NCBI RefSeq assembly: GCF_030534315.2
Contig: NZ_CP130558.2
Coordinates: 2,222,501 to 2,286,500, forward strand
Length of the DNA: 64,000 bases
DNA from: Thermoanaerobacterium sp. CMT5567-10
Lineage (GTDB): Bacteria > Bacillota > Thermoanaerobacteria > Thermoanaerobacterales > Thermoanaerobacteraceae
Direction of reading: 5' to 3'
The notes below the pieces were generated by a model. The model was not told the origin of the DNA and did no database searches. It saw only the letters and a program-made list of their open reading frames with translations. Of the stretch, positions 22,501 to 41,100 are shown piece after piece. The position numbers and the translations under genes are program-made. Every line of letters starts with the position of its first letter. The first letter of the stretch is position 1.

Positions 22501-25500
22501 TTTTCAAATTTAGAGGCTTCAGCGAATTATAATAAGGAAGGATATTATCATAAGTGAATGATTAACTACGCTTGATAATATCCTTTATATTATATGCTTT
22601 TAAGTATTACTTTTTGGCTTTTTCAAGGGCATTTTTAACAGCTATTTTCCAGTTTGTAGTCGTTTCTGTCGCACCTGCTATAGTATCTACATTGTATGTT
22701 TGTTTTTTAATCATTTCATTTGCCATATCCACTCTGAATTTTTTTAAATTTGGATAGACTTTACCAGTTTGTGGGTCTTTTTTGCCTGTCCATTTGTCGT
22801 AGTTGATTTATTTTCCGTTTTTGTCTAATCGCCTTAAAGTTATACTTGTTATTTTGCCGTTTTTTATTACTACTGTTGCATCTTCGCTGCCTTCAGACCA
22901 TTTTGGCCCGGATCCAGTGTATGTACCATCTTTATACGATACTTTAGGCATCGTTTGAGGTTTAGGTTTTTGTGTTGAAGGTTTTGTCATTGACTTGCAA
23001 GATACAAGGTTTAATGCGAAAATTGCAATTAAAATTATTGATATAACAGAAAACCAAAAACAAGATATATTAAATTACTTAAAAGGTAACAAGGACAAAT
23101 CTGGAAGTGATACAAGCAACACAAATACGCAGTCCAATTTATAAAAGAATAGAGGGAGATTATCTGCCCTCTATTCTTAAAATACTACACTTGCTATATA
23201 CATGTAGATTGGAACTATAAGTAAGCTTAATAGATTTGTTGCGGCTATCATAATCGATGGATACTTTTGATCGCTATTGTAGGCATGTGCTACAATTGCA
23301 ATTTGCGTCATTACAGGAAGCGCACTTTGAATTACAAATACTTTTTCCATCAATATATTGAGCTTAAAAAAGTGAAGTACCAGTATTGTGATTAACGGTG
23401 TTATTATAGACCTTCCTAAAAGCAAGAATACAACAGTGTTGTCGAATTTAAAATCTTTTAAGTCTGTAAGGTATATTGATATGCCGATGAAGATCATTGA
23501 AAGGGGTGTCGTCAGTTGTCCGATGTATTTAGCTGTATCTGCAATGAATTGTGGTGTCTTGAATCCTATTAGAATGAAAAATATCCCCATCAGGTAACCT
23601 AAAAGGGGAGGAGAGAAGATTTTCTTAAAAGCCTGATATAGAGAGAAATTTCCTTGAGAACTTTCTACATCCTTTCTTATGTTGTAAAGCCCCATCGTCC
23701 AAAATAGTGTGGTGTTTGCAACGTAGTATAGAAGCACATATGGTACTGCTTTATTTCCAAAGAGAGCCTGATTTATAGGAAGTCCAACGAATATCGTATT
23801 AGAAAAAGCAAATATTGCAGAAAATAAACCGATTTTTTTTCTGTCTAATTTAAGAAATATGACTAAGAAATACGCAATGGTATATGATGCAAAAATGCTT
23901 ACAAAGGCAGCAATTAAACCTAATATCATATGGGATAGTTGATTTTTTTGAAGGTTTTCAATAACTGTATAAAACATTAGAGCGGGAAGCGAAACTTTTA
24001 CTACAATTTTTGAAAATAATTCAGATGCGTCTTCGTCAAACCATTTTTTCATAGCGAGCACGTACCCGATTATAATTATAAAGACGATCGGCAAAATACT
24101 TTCAATTCCTTTTAAGAAAACCAATGTTATTCCCCCAGAGAAAATTATACATTTATAATAATACATGTAGAAATAAAAGTCAAAAATGCTCTTTAAGTAC
24201 TAAAGAGCATTTTTCCGGTGATTTATATTAGTTTTTCCAGATGGTTTTTAATTTCGTTTAAAAATTCTTTTGTGTTTACCGATTTTTTATTTGGTAGCTC
24301 AGAAATTGCAGCTAGATCATTTGTCATTATGCCGCTTTCTATAGTTTTTAATGACGCCTCTTCTAACTTTTCGGCGAATTTCACAAGGGATTTATTATTG
24401 TCTAGCTGTCCGCGCTTTTTCAAGGCGCCTGTCCAAGCAAATATAGTAGCAATCGGATTAGTGGATGTTTCCTCGCCTTTTAAATATTTGTAATAATGGC
24501 GTGTTACTGTCCCATGGGCAGCTTCATATTCAAAATCACCTTCTGGAGATACCAGCACAGATGTCATCATGGCTAGACTTCCAAAGGCTGTTGCCACCAT
24601 GTCTGACATTACATCTCCATCGTAGTTCTTCAAAGCCCATATCATTCCGCCTTCAGATCTTATTACGCGTGCAACTGCGTCATCTATAAGTGTGTAAAAA
24701 TATTCAATACCTGCTTCATTAAATTTATCTTTATATTCATTTTCATACATATCATTGAATATGTCCTTAAATGTATGGTCGTATATCTTTGATATGGTAT
24801 CTTTAGTTGCAAACCATAAGTCCTGTTTTTGGCTTAATGCATAGTTAAAACATGCTTTTGCAAAACTTTTTATTGATTTATCTAGGTTGTGCATTCCAAT
24901 TAGAATGCCCGGACCATCGAATTCGTGAATAGTCTGCCTTTCTACGTCACCATCTTTGTAAGTTACAACGAGTTCAGCTTTTGCAGCCTTTTCAAGCCTG
25001 TATTCTACGTCTTTGTATACATCTCCGTAAGCATGACGGGCAATTGTTATAGGCTTTGTCCAACTTTTAACCAGGGGTTTTATTCCTTTTACAAGTATAG
25101 GAGTTCTAAAAACAGTTCCGTCTAGTATGGCTCTTATAGTTCCATTTGGACTTTTCCACATCTTTTTTAATTTATATTCTTCCACTCGCTGAGCATTTGG
25201 TGTTATTGTTGCGCATTTAACACCGACTTTATGCTTTTTTATTGCATATGCAGCATCAATAGTTACCTGATCATCTGTTAGATCTCTATTTTTCAAGCCT
25301 AGATCGTAGTATTCTGTATTCAGATCTACAAAAGGTTCTATAAGCATTTCTTTAATCATCTGCCAGATAATTCTGGTCATTTCGTCACCATCTAGCTCCA
25401 CAATGGGATTTGCCATTTTGATTTTTTCGCTCATATCATCCGCTCCTTAAATTGTAGTTTATAACATTAATTATATAAAACATTAAATAGATAAACAAGA

Positions 25501-25595
25501 GAAAAAATTTATTAGATGGTGGATGCTTACTTATGTATAAAAATTAATGAGCGAAAGAAATTTCGCTCATTAATATCATTAATAAATGTAAATTA

Positions 25596-29147
<3,552 letters not shown>

Positions 29148-32100
29148 TTATATTGAATCTAAGGATATATAAGCAAACTATTATAATACAGTGTAAACAA
29201 ACATGTACTGTTATACAACAGCGGTTAAGCGATTATATAACAGTTTTTTGAAAATGCTTATATATATACCTTTAGACTTTATATAACAGTTCCATGATAA
29301 TTATATCACAGATAATCAAAATATAAAAATATTTTTTGTCAAAATTTATTCATTTTTTCGCAAAAAATTTTTAAAATATTATGAGCTGGTCATATTATGT
29401 GATATAATGTTATTAACAAACATATCTACAAATAAAATTATCGGCTAATTGTGTATTTTGTTAAATTAGGATTGACTTTAATGCTTGAAAATGATAGAAT
29501 AAATTACACGAATTTTTTCTATATTGAAGGAAATTAAATAGGGGGTTTCTGTGAATATCTTCAGTATCATCGTTGTTTAGCCAGTATTTATCTAGCGCAA
29601 TAGATAGATAGTGGCTTTTATAAAATATTAAAAACATTTAATTCTGCATTATTTCATATCTAATATTTCAAAAAATTCTGCGGGATGCATAGTGAAAGGA
29701 ATGAGGATATAAGAGATGGAAAATGATATTTTGAATTACTTCATATTGCCTGATGATGTCTTAGAGATTTTAAAAAGCGGGAAAGAGATAATTATTCCTG
29801 AAAGCAGGGAAGAACTGCTAAATTTGACTATTGGTGGCGGCAAGAATGATACATTTGAGGTATCATACGATGTGCCTGGACGAGGCAAAGTTGTTGAGGC
29901 GACTGTAACAAAATGCAAAAATGGCTTTGCTATAAATTATCCTGAACCTTACATGAGGCGCAGGGAACCAAATTGTATGGTTATAGCCGATGATAAAGAC
30001 ACTGATAAAGTTAGATATAAAGACAGATTCGGTGAAGATTTTGAGCCTTTAAGGGTACAGACATTTCAATGGCTGAAAGGGCAAGACTTAATTGTTATGT
30101 CATTTATGGCTGGGGATGAAAGCTTGGGATATTCATCACTAGTTATTGCACCAAAAAATGCTGGTTTTTTTGTTCTTGCGCTTGCGGATATACAGGGATT
30201 TATACCGAAAGGCAAGATAAATAAAGAATTTAAACCTCTTTCTATAATATTTGTGGCACCTCCTTTTAGACATACACACTTTGGTGGCAAGCAGGTTGTT
30301 GTTCACAATAGACTTGAAAATATGCAAGAGCTTTTCTCATATAATTTGTACCCGGGTCCGAGTGCAAAAAAAGGTGTTTACAGTGTTCTCTTAGATATAG
30401 GAGAAAAGGAAGGATGGATAACAGCGCACGCTTCTACGGTAAGAGTAATAACGCCGTATGACAATATAATGACTATTATGCATGAAGGTGCCAGTGGCGG
30501 TGGAAAGAGTGAGATGACTGAGCAGCTTCCAAGGGAATTAGACGGAAGGATTCACTTCGGCACTAATATCGTAACGAAAGAGAAGTTTTACATGGAATTA
30601 AAAGAAAACAGTGAATTACAGCCTGTTACAGACGATATGGCCCTTTGCCATCCAATTTATCAAGATGCAAGTAAGAAATTAGTGGTTAAAGATGCAGAAG
30701 ATGGTTGGTTTATACGATTGGATCATGTTACAGAGTATGGGTCAAGCCCAGATCTTGAGAAATTATGTATACATCCTAAAGAGCCATTGTTATTTTTAAA
30801 TATAGATGGTGTTCCTAATTCTACATGCCTTATTTGGGAACACATAGAAGATAGTCCAGGAAAGCCATGTACAAACCCGAGAGTTATAATGCCAAGGGGA
30901 TTCATATCCAATACTGTTAATGAAGCTGTTGAAGTTGATATAAGGAGTTTTGGGGTAAGAACGCCTCCATGTACCAAGGAAAGTCCATCATATGGTATAT
31001 TGGGATTACTGCACGTACTTCCACCATCTATTGCTTGGCTTTGGAGACTTGTAGCTCCAAGAGGATATGCAAATCCAAGCATAATAGACACAGGAGGATT
31101 AAGCAGCGAAGGTGTTGGCTCATATTGGCCATTTGCTACTGGAAAGATGGTAAGACATGCTAATCTTATTTTAGAGCAGATTCAAAATACACCTGCTACA
31201 AAATATGTATTAATACCAAATCAGCATATCGGTGCATATAAAGTCGGATTTATGCCACAATGGATTGCTAGAGAATACTTATCGAGGCGCGGCGGTGCGA
31301 AATTCAGACCGGATCAATTGACAAAGTCTAAATGCTCTCTTTTGGGGTATTCACTAGAATCGCTTAAAATAGATGGTGAATTTATGCCGAAGCACTTCCT
31401 GCAGGTTTATTTGCAGCCTGAGGTAGGTGAAGAGGCATTCCAGAAAGGTGCAAAGATATTAACTGATTTCTTCAAACAGGAGCTTAAAAAATATCTTACA
31501 CCAGATCTGTCACAGCTTGGAAAGAAGATAATAGAGTGCTGTCTTGATGACGGAACGCTTGACGATTATATAAATCTCTTATAAATACGGATCTTAAAGG
31601 TCCGTATTTTTATTCGATTGGGCTTTAGCCTGTTGAGCTCGCAAAGCGAGCGAAACAAAAAACCACCCGCTATGCGGGTGCGCGACAGAAGTTATACAAA
31701 AAATCACCTTTCCGTTATAATAGAGTTGTTCAAGCTACTATATATAACAAAAGGAAAGGTGATTTAATGGCTAATAAACGAGATGAAATGGCACGCACAA
31801 AATGGATGTGCAAATACCACATTGTGTTCACTCCTAAGTATAGACGAAAAATAATATATAATCAATACAAAGAAAGTATAAGGGATATATTAAAAGAACT
31901 ATGTAAATACAAAGGAGTGGAAATAATAGAAGGACATCTAATGCCGGATCATGTACACATGTTAGTGAGTATACCACCAAAAATTAGTGTATCTAGTTTT
32001 ATGGGATACTTAAAAGGGAAGAGTGCATTGATGATATTTTACAGGCATGCAAATCTAAAGTATAAATTTGGCAATAGACATTTTTGGGCGGAAGGATATT

Positions 32101-35100
32101 ATGTAAGCACTGTAGGACTAAATGAGGCAACAATAAAGAAATACATTCAGGAACAAGAAAAGCGAGATATTATGTTGGACAAATTAAGTGTAAAAGAATA
32201 TGAGGACCCCTTTAAGGGGTAGCCCGTAGTACATTTGTCCCTTTAGGGACGAGCAAAAGTGACAAATGCATGGTGGCTTGAACAAAGTGAAAGCCAGCGC
32301 CTTTAGACGCTGGCTAGTAATAGAGGCTTATAGCCTCAGAGCAAACCACCCGTTTTACGGGTGGTTATGATTTATAAATCGCTGATGAAACTAAAGTGGA
32401 GGGATACTTATGAATAAGATAATAGAATGTGTACCGAATTTTAGTGAAGGTAAAGACGCAAATAAAATAGCTGAGCTTGTATCTGAGGTAGTATCAGTAA
32501 AAGGTGTAAAACTTTTGGATTACTCTATGGATAGTGATCACAATAGGTCGGTAATAACATTTTGCGGTGACGTGGGGGGAATAAAAGAGGCTGCCTTTAA
32601 TGTTGCTAAAAAAGCCTCAGAGATTATTGACATGCGCTATCATAAAGGTCAGCATCCAAGGATTGGAGCTTTGGATGTTATGCCTTTTGTGCCTTTGAAA
32701 AATACTACTATGGAGGAATGTATAGAAATAGCAAAAGAAGTAGGAAAGCGAATCGGAGATGAACTTAATATACCGGTGTATCTATACGAGGAAGCTCAAC
32801 CAAATCCGAAGAGAAAGAATCTGGAAGACATAAGGAGGGGTGAGTATGAACATTTTTTTGAAAAGATTAAAATGCCTGAATGGGTTCCAGACTTTGGACC
32901 ACATGAGATGAATGAAAAAAGTGGTGTTACTGTCATCGGAGCAAGACACTTTCTTATTGCTTATAACGTGAATTTAGGGACAAACAATATAGATATTGCA
33001 AAAAAGATAGCGAAGGCTGTAAGATTTTCCAGTGGTGGGTTTAGATACTTAAAGGCGATGGGAGTAGATTTAAAACAGAGAAATATTGTACAAGTTTCAA
33101 TGAATTTTACAAATTACGAAAAAACACCTGTATTCAGGGTATTTGAGGTGATTAAAAGAGAAGCAGCTAGATATGGAGTAAATATTGTTGGCAGTGAGCT
33201 TATAGGATTGATTCCTGCTAAAGCATTGTATGATACAGCAGAGTATTATCTTATGATGGAAAATTTCAGTTACGATAAAGTTATTGAATATAGATTGTAC
33301 GAGTAATTGTTAAATAAAGTGGAAATAAGATATAATTAAATAAATAGTAATAAAAGGAGATGATTTTATGCTTGTAAACTATACGTTAAATGACTATGTA
33401 AAAGAAGTTGCATCTTCAAAGCCAGCTCCTGGTGGTGGCAGTGTATCAGCATTAGTGGCAAGTTTAGGCGTGGCTTTGTCTTCGATGGTATACAATCTTA
33501 CAATAGGCAGGAAATTTTACGACGAATACGATAATGACATTAAAGATGAGTTAGAAAGCGGACTTAAGATTTGCGAAAGGCTTCTGTCAGAGGTTATGGA
33601 ATTAGTGGATGAAGATAAAAAAGCATATGAAGAAGTCATAAGTGCAATTAAAATGCCTAAAGATACTGATGAAGATAAAGTCAAAAGAAGTGAAAAACTT
33701 GAGAAAGCCTATATGAAAGCTATAAATGTACCACTTAAGTTAGCTCGTCTGTGCAGTGAGGGATTTGCTCCGACTTTGCTTATAGCACAGTACGGAAACC
33801 CAAATGCAGTATCTGATGCTGCAGTCGGCGCTTTGCTTCTCTTTGCTGGACTTCAAAGTGCTATGATAAATGTGAAAGTAAATGCGAAATACATAAAAGA
33901 TAAATCTTTTGTTGATAGTGTCCTTAGCGAATGTGATGATTTAATAAAAAGATATGAACCTATAAGAGATGAGATTTTGAATATCTCTATGAAAGATTTA
34001 TGATATTTTTATTAAAGTATAAGTATATTTAAAAGTGAGAAAAATAAAGAAATACATAGTAATCATGATATAAACTGCAAATACCAACCATAGAAAAAGT
34101 TGTACAACATCGCTTATTAGAACTATAATGTTGTTAGATGTCAGACAACAACTAAAGTTTTAGAAGGCTAAATAGTCGAAAACGATAACAAAAAATAGGA
34201 GGATGAAGGCATGAAAAGATTACGTGTAGTTCTTTCATTGGTGCTGGCATTTGTGTTGACTTTATCGCTTTTATCAGGTTGTACTTCAAAGACAAAACAG
34301 CAATCGTCACAGCCGAATAGCACAAGCCAAGCAGCAAAAAACAAAAACTTTAAAGTAGGGCTTGTTACAGACGTTGGCGGTATAAATGATCACAGCTTTA
34401 ACCAATTGGCATATCAAGGCTTAGAAAAAGCTAAAAATGAGCTTGGTGTTACAGTTAACTTTATTCAGTCAAAACAGCAGACAGACTATGTGACAAATCT
34501 TACACAGTTTGCTCAGCAGAAGTACAATTTAGTAATCGCAGTTGGATACCTTATGAAAGATGCTGTTGAGCAGGTATCGAAGGAATTCCCGGACACAAAG
34601 TTTTTGATAATCGATTCAGATATAACAGACAGGCCAAATGTTGCATCTGCTACTTTTAAAACAGAGCAGTGCGGATACTTAGTAGGTGTAATGGCAGGTT
34701 TGATGGAGAAAGAAAAGAACGCGAAGTTAAATGACCAAAACGTCGTAGGTGTTATAGGTGGAATGCAGATACCACCTGTTGACAGCTACATTGCAGGTTT
34801 CCAACAAGGTGTAAAAGCCGTAAATCCTGATACAAAAGTGCTTGTAAGCTACACAGGTAATTTTAATGACCCTGCATCAGGAAAGCAGATGGCTTTGACA
34901 CAAATAAGCCAAGGTGCTGATATAGTGTTTGGTGTTGCAGGACAAGCTGGTGATGGCGTTATAAATGCAGCTAAGGAAAAGAATATATATGCAATTGGTG
35001 TTGACGCAGATCAAAATTACATGGCTCCAGATACAGTAATGACATCAGCGCTTAAGAAAGTAGATACAGCAACTTTTGACACTATAAAGAGTGTTCTTGA

Positions 35101-38100
35101 CAATAATTTTAAGAGCGGTCTTGTATACTTTGATTTAGCTAATGATGGTATAGGATATGCGAAGCCTATAAAAGATGTACCACAATCTATAGTCGACAAA
35201 GTGGATGAATATGCAAAGCAAATTAAGGATGGCACTATAAAAGTTTCGGATCAAGTGCAGAAATAAAGGCTAACTTAGGGGCTGACGGAGTTCAGCCCCT
35301 TTTTAGGAGGTGTATTAATGAGTGCTTTATTAGAAGTCAATAATATTACAAAAATATTTCCGAAGGTCAGGGCAAATGACGGAGTAAATCTCGTGGTAGA
35401 AGAGGGAGAAATTCATGCTATTCTAGGCGAAAATGGTGCAGGAAAATCTACTTTAATGAATATTATTTATGGACTTTATAGGCCTGATTCAGGTGAATTA
35501 AAATTTAATGGTGAAGTTTTAAATCTTAGCGGTCCACATGAAGCAATAGAAAAAGGCATAGGGATGGTACATCAGCACTTTATGCTGATACCAGTTTTGA
35601 CAGTTGCGGAAAATATAGTCCTTGGTGCTGAACCAGGTGGTATTTCGTATAACAGGAAAAAAGCCAACGAATTGATTCGCGAGATATCAAGAAATTATCA
35701 TCTTGAAATCGATCCTGACGCTAAAGTTAAAGACTTATCGGTAGGACTTCAACAAAGAGTAGAGATATTGAAGGCGTTTTACAGGCATGCAAAGCTTCTT
35801 ATATTGGATGAGCCTACAGCGATGCTTACACCACAGGAGACGGAAGAACTTTTTGGAATAATGAGGAATTTGAAAAATCAAGGCATATCGATTATATTCA
35901 TAAGCCATAAATTAGATGAAGTTAAAGAGATATCTGATAAAATTACAGTAATGAGGAGAGGTAAAACGGTAGGTACTCTGAATACAAAAGAAACCAATGA
36001 GCAAGAATTGGCTAATTTGATGGTAGGCAGGGAAGTTGTATTAAAACTAGAAAAATCAGAGTACAATCCCTGTGATGTTGTCTTGTCAGTAAAAGACTTA
36101 ACTGTATCAGATGAGCAAAATATAGAAAAAGTTAAAAATGTAAGCTTTGACATTAGAAGCGGGGAAATTTTTGGATTGGCAGGTATAGATGGCAATGGCC
36201 AGACAGAGCTTATTGAGGCATTGATGGGGTTAAGGCCAATAAAATCAGGTATTATTAAGTATAACAATAATAATATTGAAAAGTTGCCAACTCGTGAAAG
36301 GTATAAGCTTGGTATATCATATATTCCGCAAGACAGGCAACAAGAAGGGCTTATTATGAAGTTCAGTGTGGCAGATAATTTGATTTTAAAGGAGTACAAA
36401 AACAGTCAGTATTCAAAAAATGGTGTTATTCAGTACAAGAGAGTATTTGAAAATGCTTCTAAGAAAGTTGAGGAGTTTGATATAAGACCAAATGATTATA
36501 ATCTTTTGGCAGGTAATCTTTCAGGCGGCAACCAGCAGAAGATAATTCTTGCTAGAGAAGTCGGTTCAAATCCAAAGCTTTTGATAGCTGTCCAGCCTAC
36601 GAGGGGAATGGATGTTGGTGCTATTGAGTATATTCATAAGAGATTGCTTCAGTTAAGAGATGAAGGTTCTGCTATACTTCTTGTTTCTTTAGAGCTTGAG
36701 GAGATAATGTCCTTGTCAGACAGGATTGGGGTTATCCATAACGGTGTGATTATGGATGTACTTGACGGTAAATCTGCTACAAGAGAAAAAATTGGACTAC
36801 TTATGGCAGGTTCTCAAATTGAGGCTAAGGAAGTCGAGGTGTGATTATGAAAAAATTATTAAAAAGCATTTACATGCCTATACTTGCAGTAATAATCGCT
36901 ATTATTATAGGTTCTATTATAATGTTGGTGACGGGTTTTAATCCTCTAGCAGCGTATGCATCGCTGTTTATCGGCGCATTTGGGACACTACCTAATATAG
37001 CAAACACACTTGCAAATGCAGTACCTCTTATCATAACAGGTCTTGGTGTTGCAATAGCATTTAATGCAGGACTTTTTAACATTGGTGCTGAGGGGCAGTA
37101 CTGGATTGGTGCTATAGTGGCTACGTGGATTGGCTATTCTTTCAAAGGTTTGCCATGGTATATCCACATACCATTTGCACTCATTGGAGCAATGATTGCC
37201 GCAGGACTCTGGGGTGGAATAATTCCGGGATTTGCAAAGGCGTATACAGGAGCACATGAAGTAATTACAACAATGATGATGAGCTATGTTGCAATATATT
37301 TTAGCCATTATCTTTTAGAATTTGGTCCTATGATGGAAAAAGGATCTGTTCCACAGTCTCCACTTATTAAGGATTCAGCTGTTATCCCTACTATTTTAAG
37401 GAATACACAGCTATCCTACGGAATATTTATCGCTATAGCAGCAGCTTTGTTTGTGTATTGGCTCATGTACAAGACGGTTTGGGGATATGAAATGAGAGCT
37501 GTCGGATTTAATCAGAGAGCGTCAAAATATGCCGGAATGAATGTGCCGTTTAATATCGTGCTTTCACTGAGTTTAAGTGGAATATTTGCAGGACTTGCAG
37601 GCGGTGTTCAAATTTTAGGTGTGCAGCACAGGCTTTACGATAGCTTTACATCAGGCTATGGCTACACAGCAATAGTCGTTGCACTGCTGGCAAAGAATAA
37701 TCCTATTGGTGTTGTATTTTCGGCGCTTCTATTTGCTGCGCTTGGAACAGGGTCACAGTATATGCAGTTAAATGCGCAAGTACCTGGCCAGCTTGCTGAT
37801 GTTATAACAGGACTTATTATATTCTTTGTTGCTGCTGACAAGATTATTGAAGTATTGAAAAGCATGTTTAAGAAGCAGAAGAAGGAGGAGTTAGCGTCAT
37901 GAAAGAGATTTTATTAAATCCTCAGTTGTGGTCAGCTACACTTGCTATGGCAACACCTCTAGCACTGCCAGCACTTGGAGGAACTTTTTCTGAGAGATCA
38001 GGTGTTGTCAATATTGCTATGGAAGGTATTATGCTTATTGCTGCTTTTTTTGCTGTACTGTTTGCACATTTAACGGGAAGTGCTTGGCTGGGTCTATTAG

Positions 38101-41100
38101 GTGCGATTGTTGCAGGCATGATAGTAGCTGTTATTTTCGCATGGGCTGCTGTGACACTTACTGCTGATCAAGTTATTCTCGGTATGGCAATAAATATATT
38201 TGCATCAGGATTTACTGCATATCTTTTAAATACAATCTTTGGTTTCAGCGGTACGCCGACAGATACGCCAATGCTTCCAAATATAAATATTCCAGTTATT
38301 AAAAATATACCATTTATAGGACAAATTTTAAGTGGCAATAGCGTTATAGTATATCTTATGATAATTTTGACATTTGCATCAAATTACTTCTTGTTTCATA
38401 CAAATCTAGGATTAAGAATAAGGGCTGTTGGAGAAAATCCTGAGGCAGCCGAGACAGCTGGTATTAACGTAATAAAGTTAAGGTACCTTGGTGTCGCTTT
38501 AAGTGGTTTATTCTCAGCAATAGGTGGTGCATACCTTTCAATAGGCCTTCTTAACAGCTTTAGCACTGATATGTCCAGTGGAAGAGGATATATAGCATTG
38601 GCAGCTATGATATTTGGCAAATGGACGCCATTTGGTTCTTTTGGAGCAGCGCTTCTCTTTGGATTTGCGACAGCTTTAAGCATGCAGCTACAAAATAGTG
38701 CAATATCAAAAAATATAATTATGATGCTTCCATATATTCTCACTGTTTTGGCTCTGGTCGGGGTTGGCGGCAAGAGTGTATCTCCTGCTGCAGATGGTGT
38801 GCCATATACACCTAAGAAGTGAGGCTTAATATGTTAGTACCAGATAAAAAGCCACTTTATGAGTTGGCTTTAAATAAGATGGAGGAGCTTATAAAGACAG
38901 GGGTATGGAAGGAAGGAATGAAACTTCCTTCTGAGGCTTCTCTCTCAAAAGAATTTGGCATTAGCAGGGCTACACTTAGAGAAGCGATGAGAATAATGGA
39001 AGATGAGGGTTTGATAGCTAAGCAGCAAGGTGTAGGTACTTTTGTTCGCAGAAAACCAATTATACGAAGCGGACTTGAGGAATTGTTTAGCGTTACAGCG
39101 CTTATTAAACGGCAGGGAATGAAGCCTGGTACAAAAGACTTTACATTTTATAAATTGCCGGCGCTGGAAAATGAAGCTGAAAAATTAAAACTTAATCCCG
39201 GTGATGAAATATATAAAGTCGAGAGAGTTAGAACGGCAGATGACATACCTGTTGTGTACTGTGTTGATAGACTACCTCGTAAAATAGTAGGAGATAAGTT
39301 CAGTGGATTTGAGGAGTCAATGTTTGCATTTTTAGAAAAGGAATACAATATCAAGATAACCTATGCAGTCTCAAGTATTAAAGTTGTTAAACATGATTTT
39401 ACGATAGAAAAGAAGCTTAATATAGGAAAAAATGGCTCTGTGCTTTTGCTTGAACAGGTTCATTATGATGAAAACAATATGCCAATACTTTTTTCTTCTA
39501 ACTATTTCAATGCAGATAAGTTTGATTTTTATATCATAAGAAAGCGTGATTGATTAGGAGGTTGAGTCCATGGATTATCAGAAATTATTGGAAATGGCAA
39601 AAGAGGCAAGGGAGAAGGCGTATGTGCCTTACTCCCATTTTAAAGTTGGTGCATGTGTCATTACAGATAATGGGAATACTTATAAAGGATGTAACATAGA
39701 AAATTCTTCATACGGACTTACGAATTGTGCGGAGAGAACAGCGTTATTTAATGCGTATTCCAATGGAGATAGAAAGATAAAAGCGATTGCTGTAGTAGCC
39801 GATACTGATGGACCTGTTTCACCGTGCGGTTCATGTAGACAGGTGATGTACGAATTAGGCGGTGAAGATTTGACAGTCATTTTAGGAAATATGAAAGGTG
39901 ATTATGTGGTAAAAAAAGCTAAAGATCTGCTTCCATATGCATTTTCTTTATGCGATGAAAATAATGTTTAAATTTGTGAAACGTATTTTATATAGAGGTG
40001 ATTAGATGATTAAGAGAGTTGTATTGATAGTGCTAGACAGCGTTGGTGCAGGTGAAGCTCCTGATGCATATAAATATGGTGATGATGGTTCAAATACGCT
40101 TGGACACATATGCGATGTGACAGGTGTTAAGCTTCCGAATTTAGGTAAATTAGGGCTGGGAAATATACTGCCGCTTAAAAGCGTGGAAGCTGATGATTCT
40201 GCTATAGGTGCATATGGGAAAATGCAAGAACATTCTGCTGGCAAGGATACGACGACTGGACATTGGGAAATAGCGGGACTTTGGATAGACAAAGCTTTTC
40301 CAACATTTCCTAATGGATTTCCGGATGAAGTAATAAAGCCTTTTGAAGAGAAAATAGGCAGAAAGGTGATAGGGAATAAACCTGCATCAGGAACGGAGAT
40401 AATTGAAGAGCTTGGAGAAGAACATGTGAAAACAGGTTGTCCTATTGTCTATACGTCGGCAGACAGCGTATTTCAAATTGCTGCTCACGAAGATGTAATA
40501 CCGCTTAACGAGCTTTATAGAATGTGTGAAATTGCTAGAGAAATATTAAATGGCGAGTTTGCTGTAGGTAGAGTCATAGCAAGACCATTCGTAGGAAAGC
40601 CCGGCAATTTTGTCAGGACAGAAAATAGAAGAGATTTTTCATTAAAGCCTTTAAGCCCAACGATACTGGATAATCTTAAGGAAGCTGGATACGAAGTATT
40701 TGCTGTAGGTAAGATAGAGGACATATTTGTGGGGTGTGGCATAACAGGAAAAGATCATTCTACAAATAATAAAGACGGTATAATTGCGACTTTAAAGGCT
40801 TTAGATAAAGTTAAAAATGGGCTTATATTTACAAATTTAGTAGACTTTGATATGCTTTATGGGCATAGAAACAATCCGCAAGGATATGCAGATGCATTAA
40901 AATATTTTGACAATCATCTTCCAGAAATACTGGCAAAGCTAGCTGATGATGATTTACTGATTATAACTGCGGATCATGGCAATGATCCTACTACAGCCAG
41001 CACAGATCATTCTAGAGAATATGTACCACTTATAGTATACAGTCCAAAATTTAAACATGGCACAAACTTGGGAGTGAGACAAACATTTTCTGATATTGCT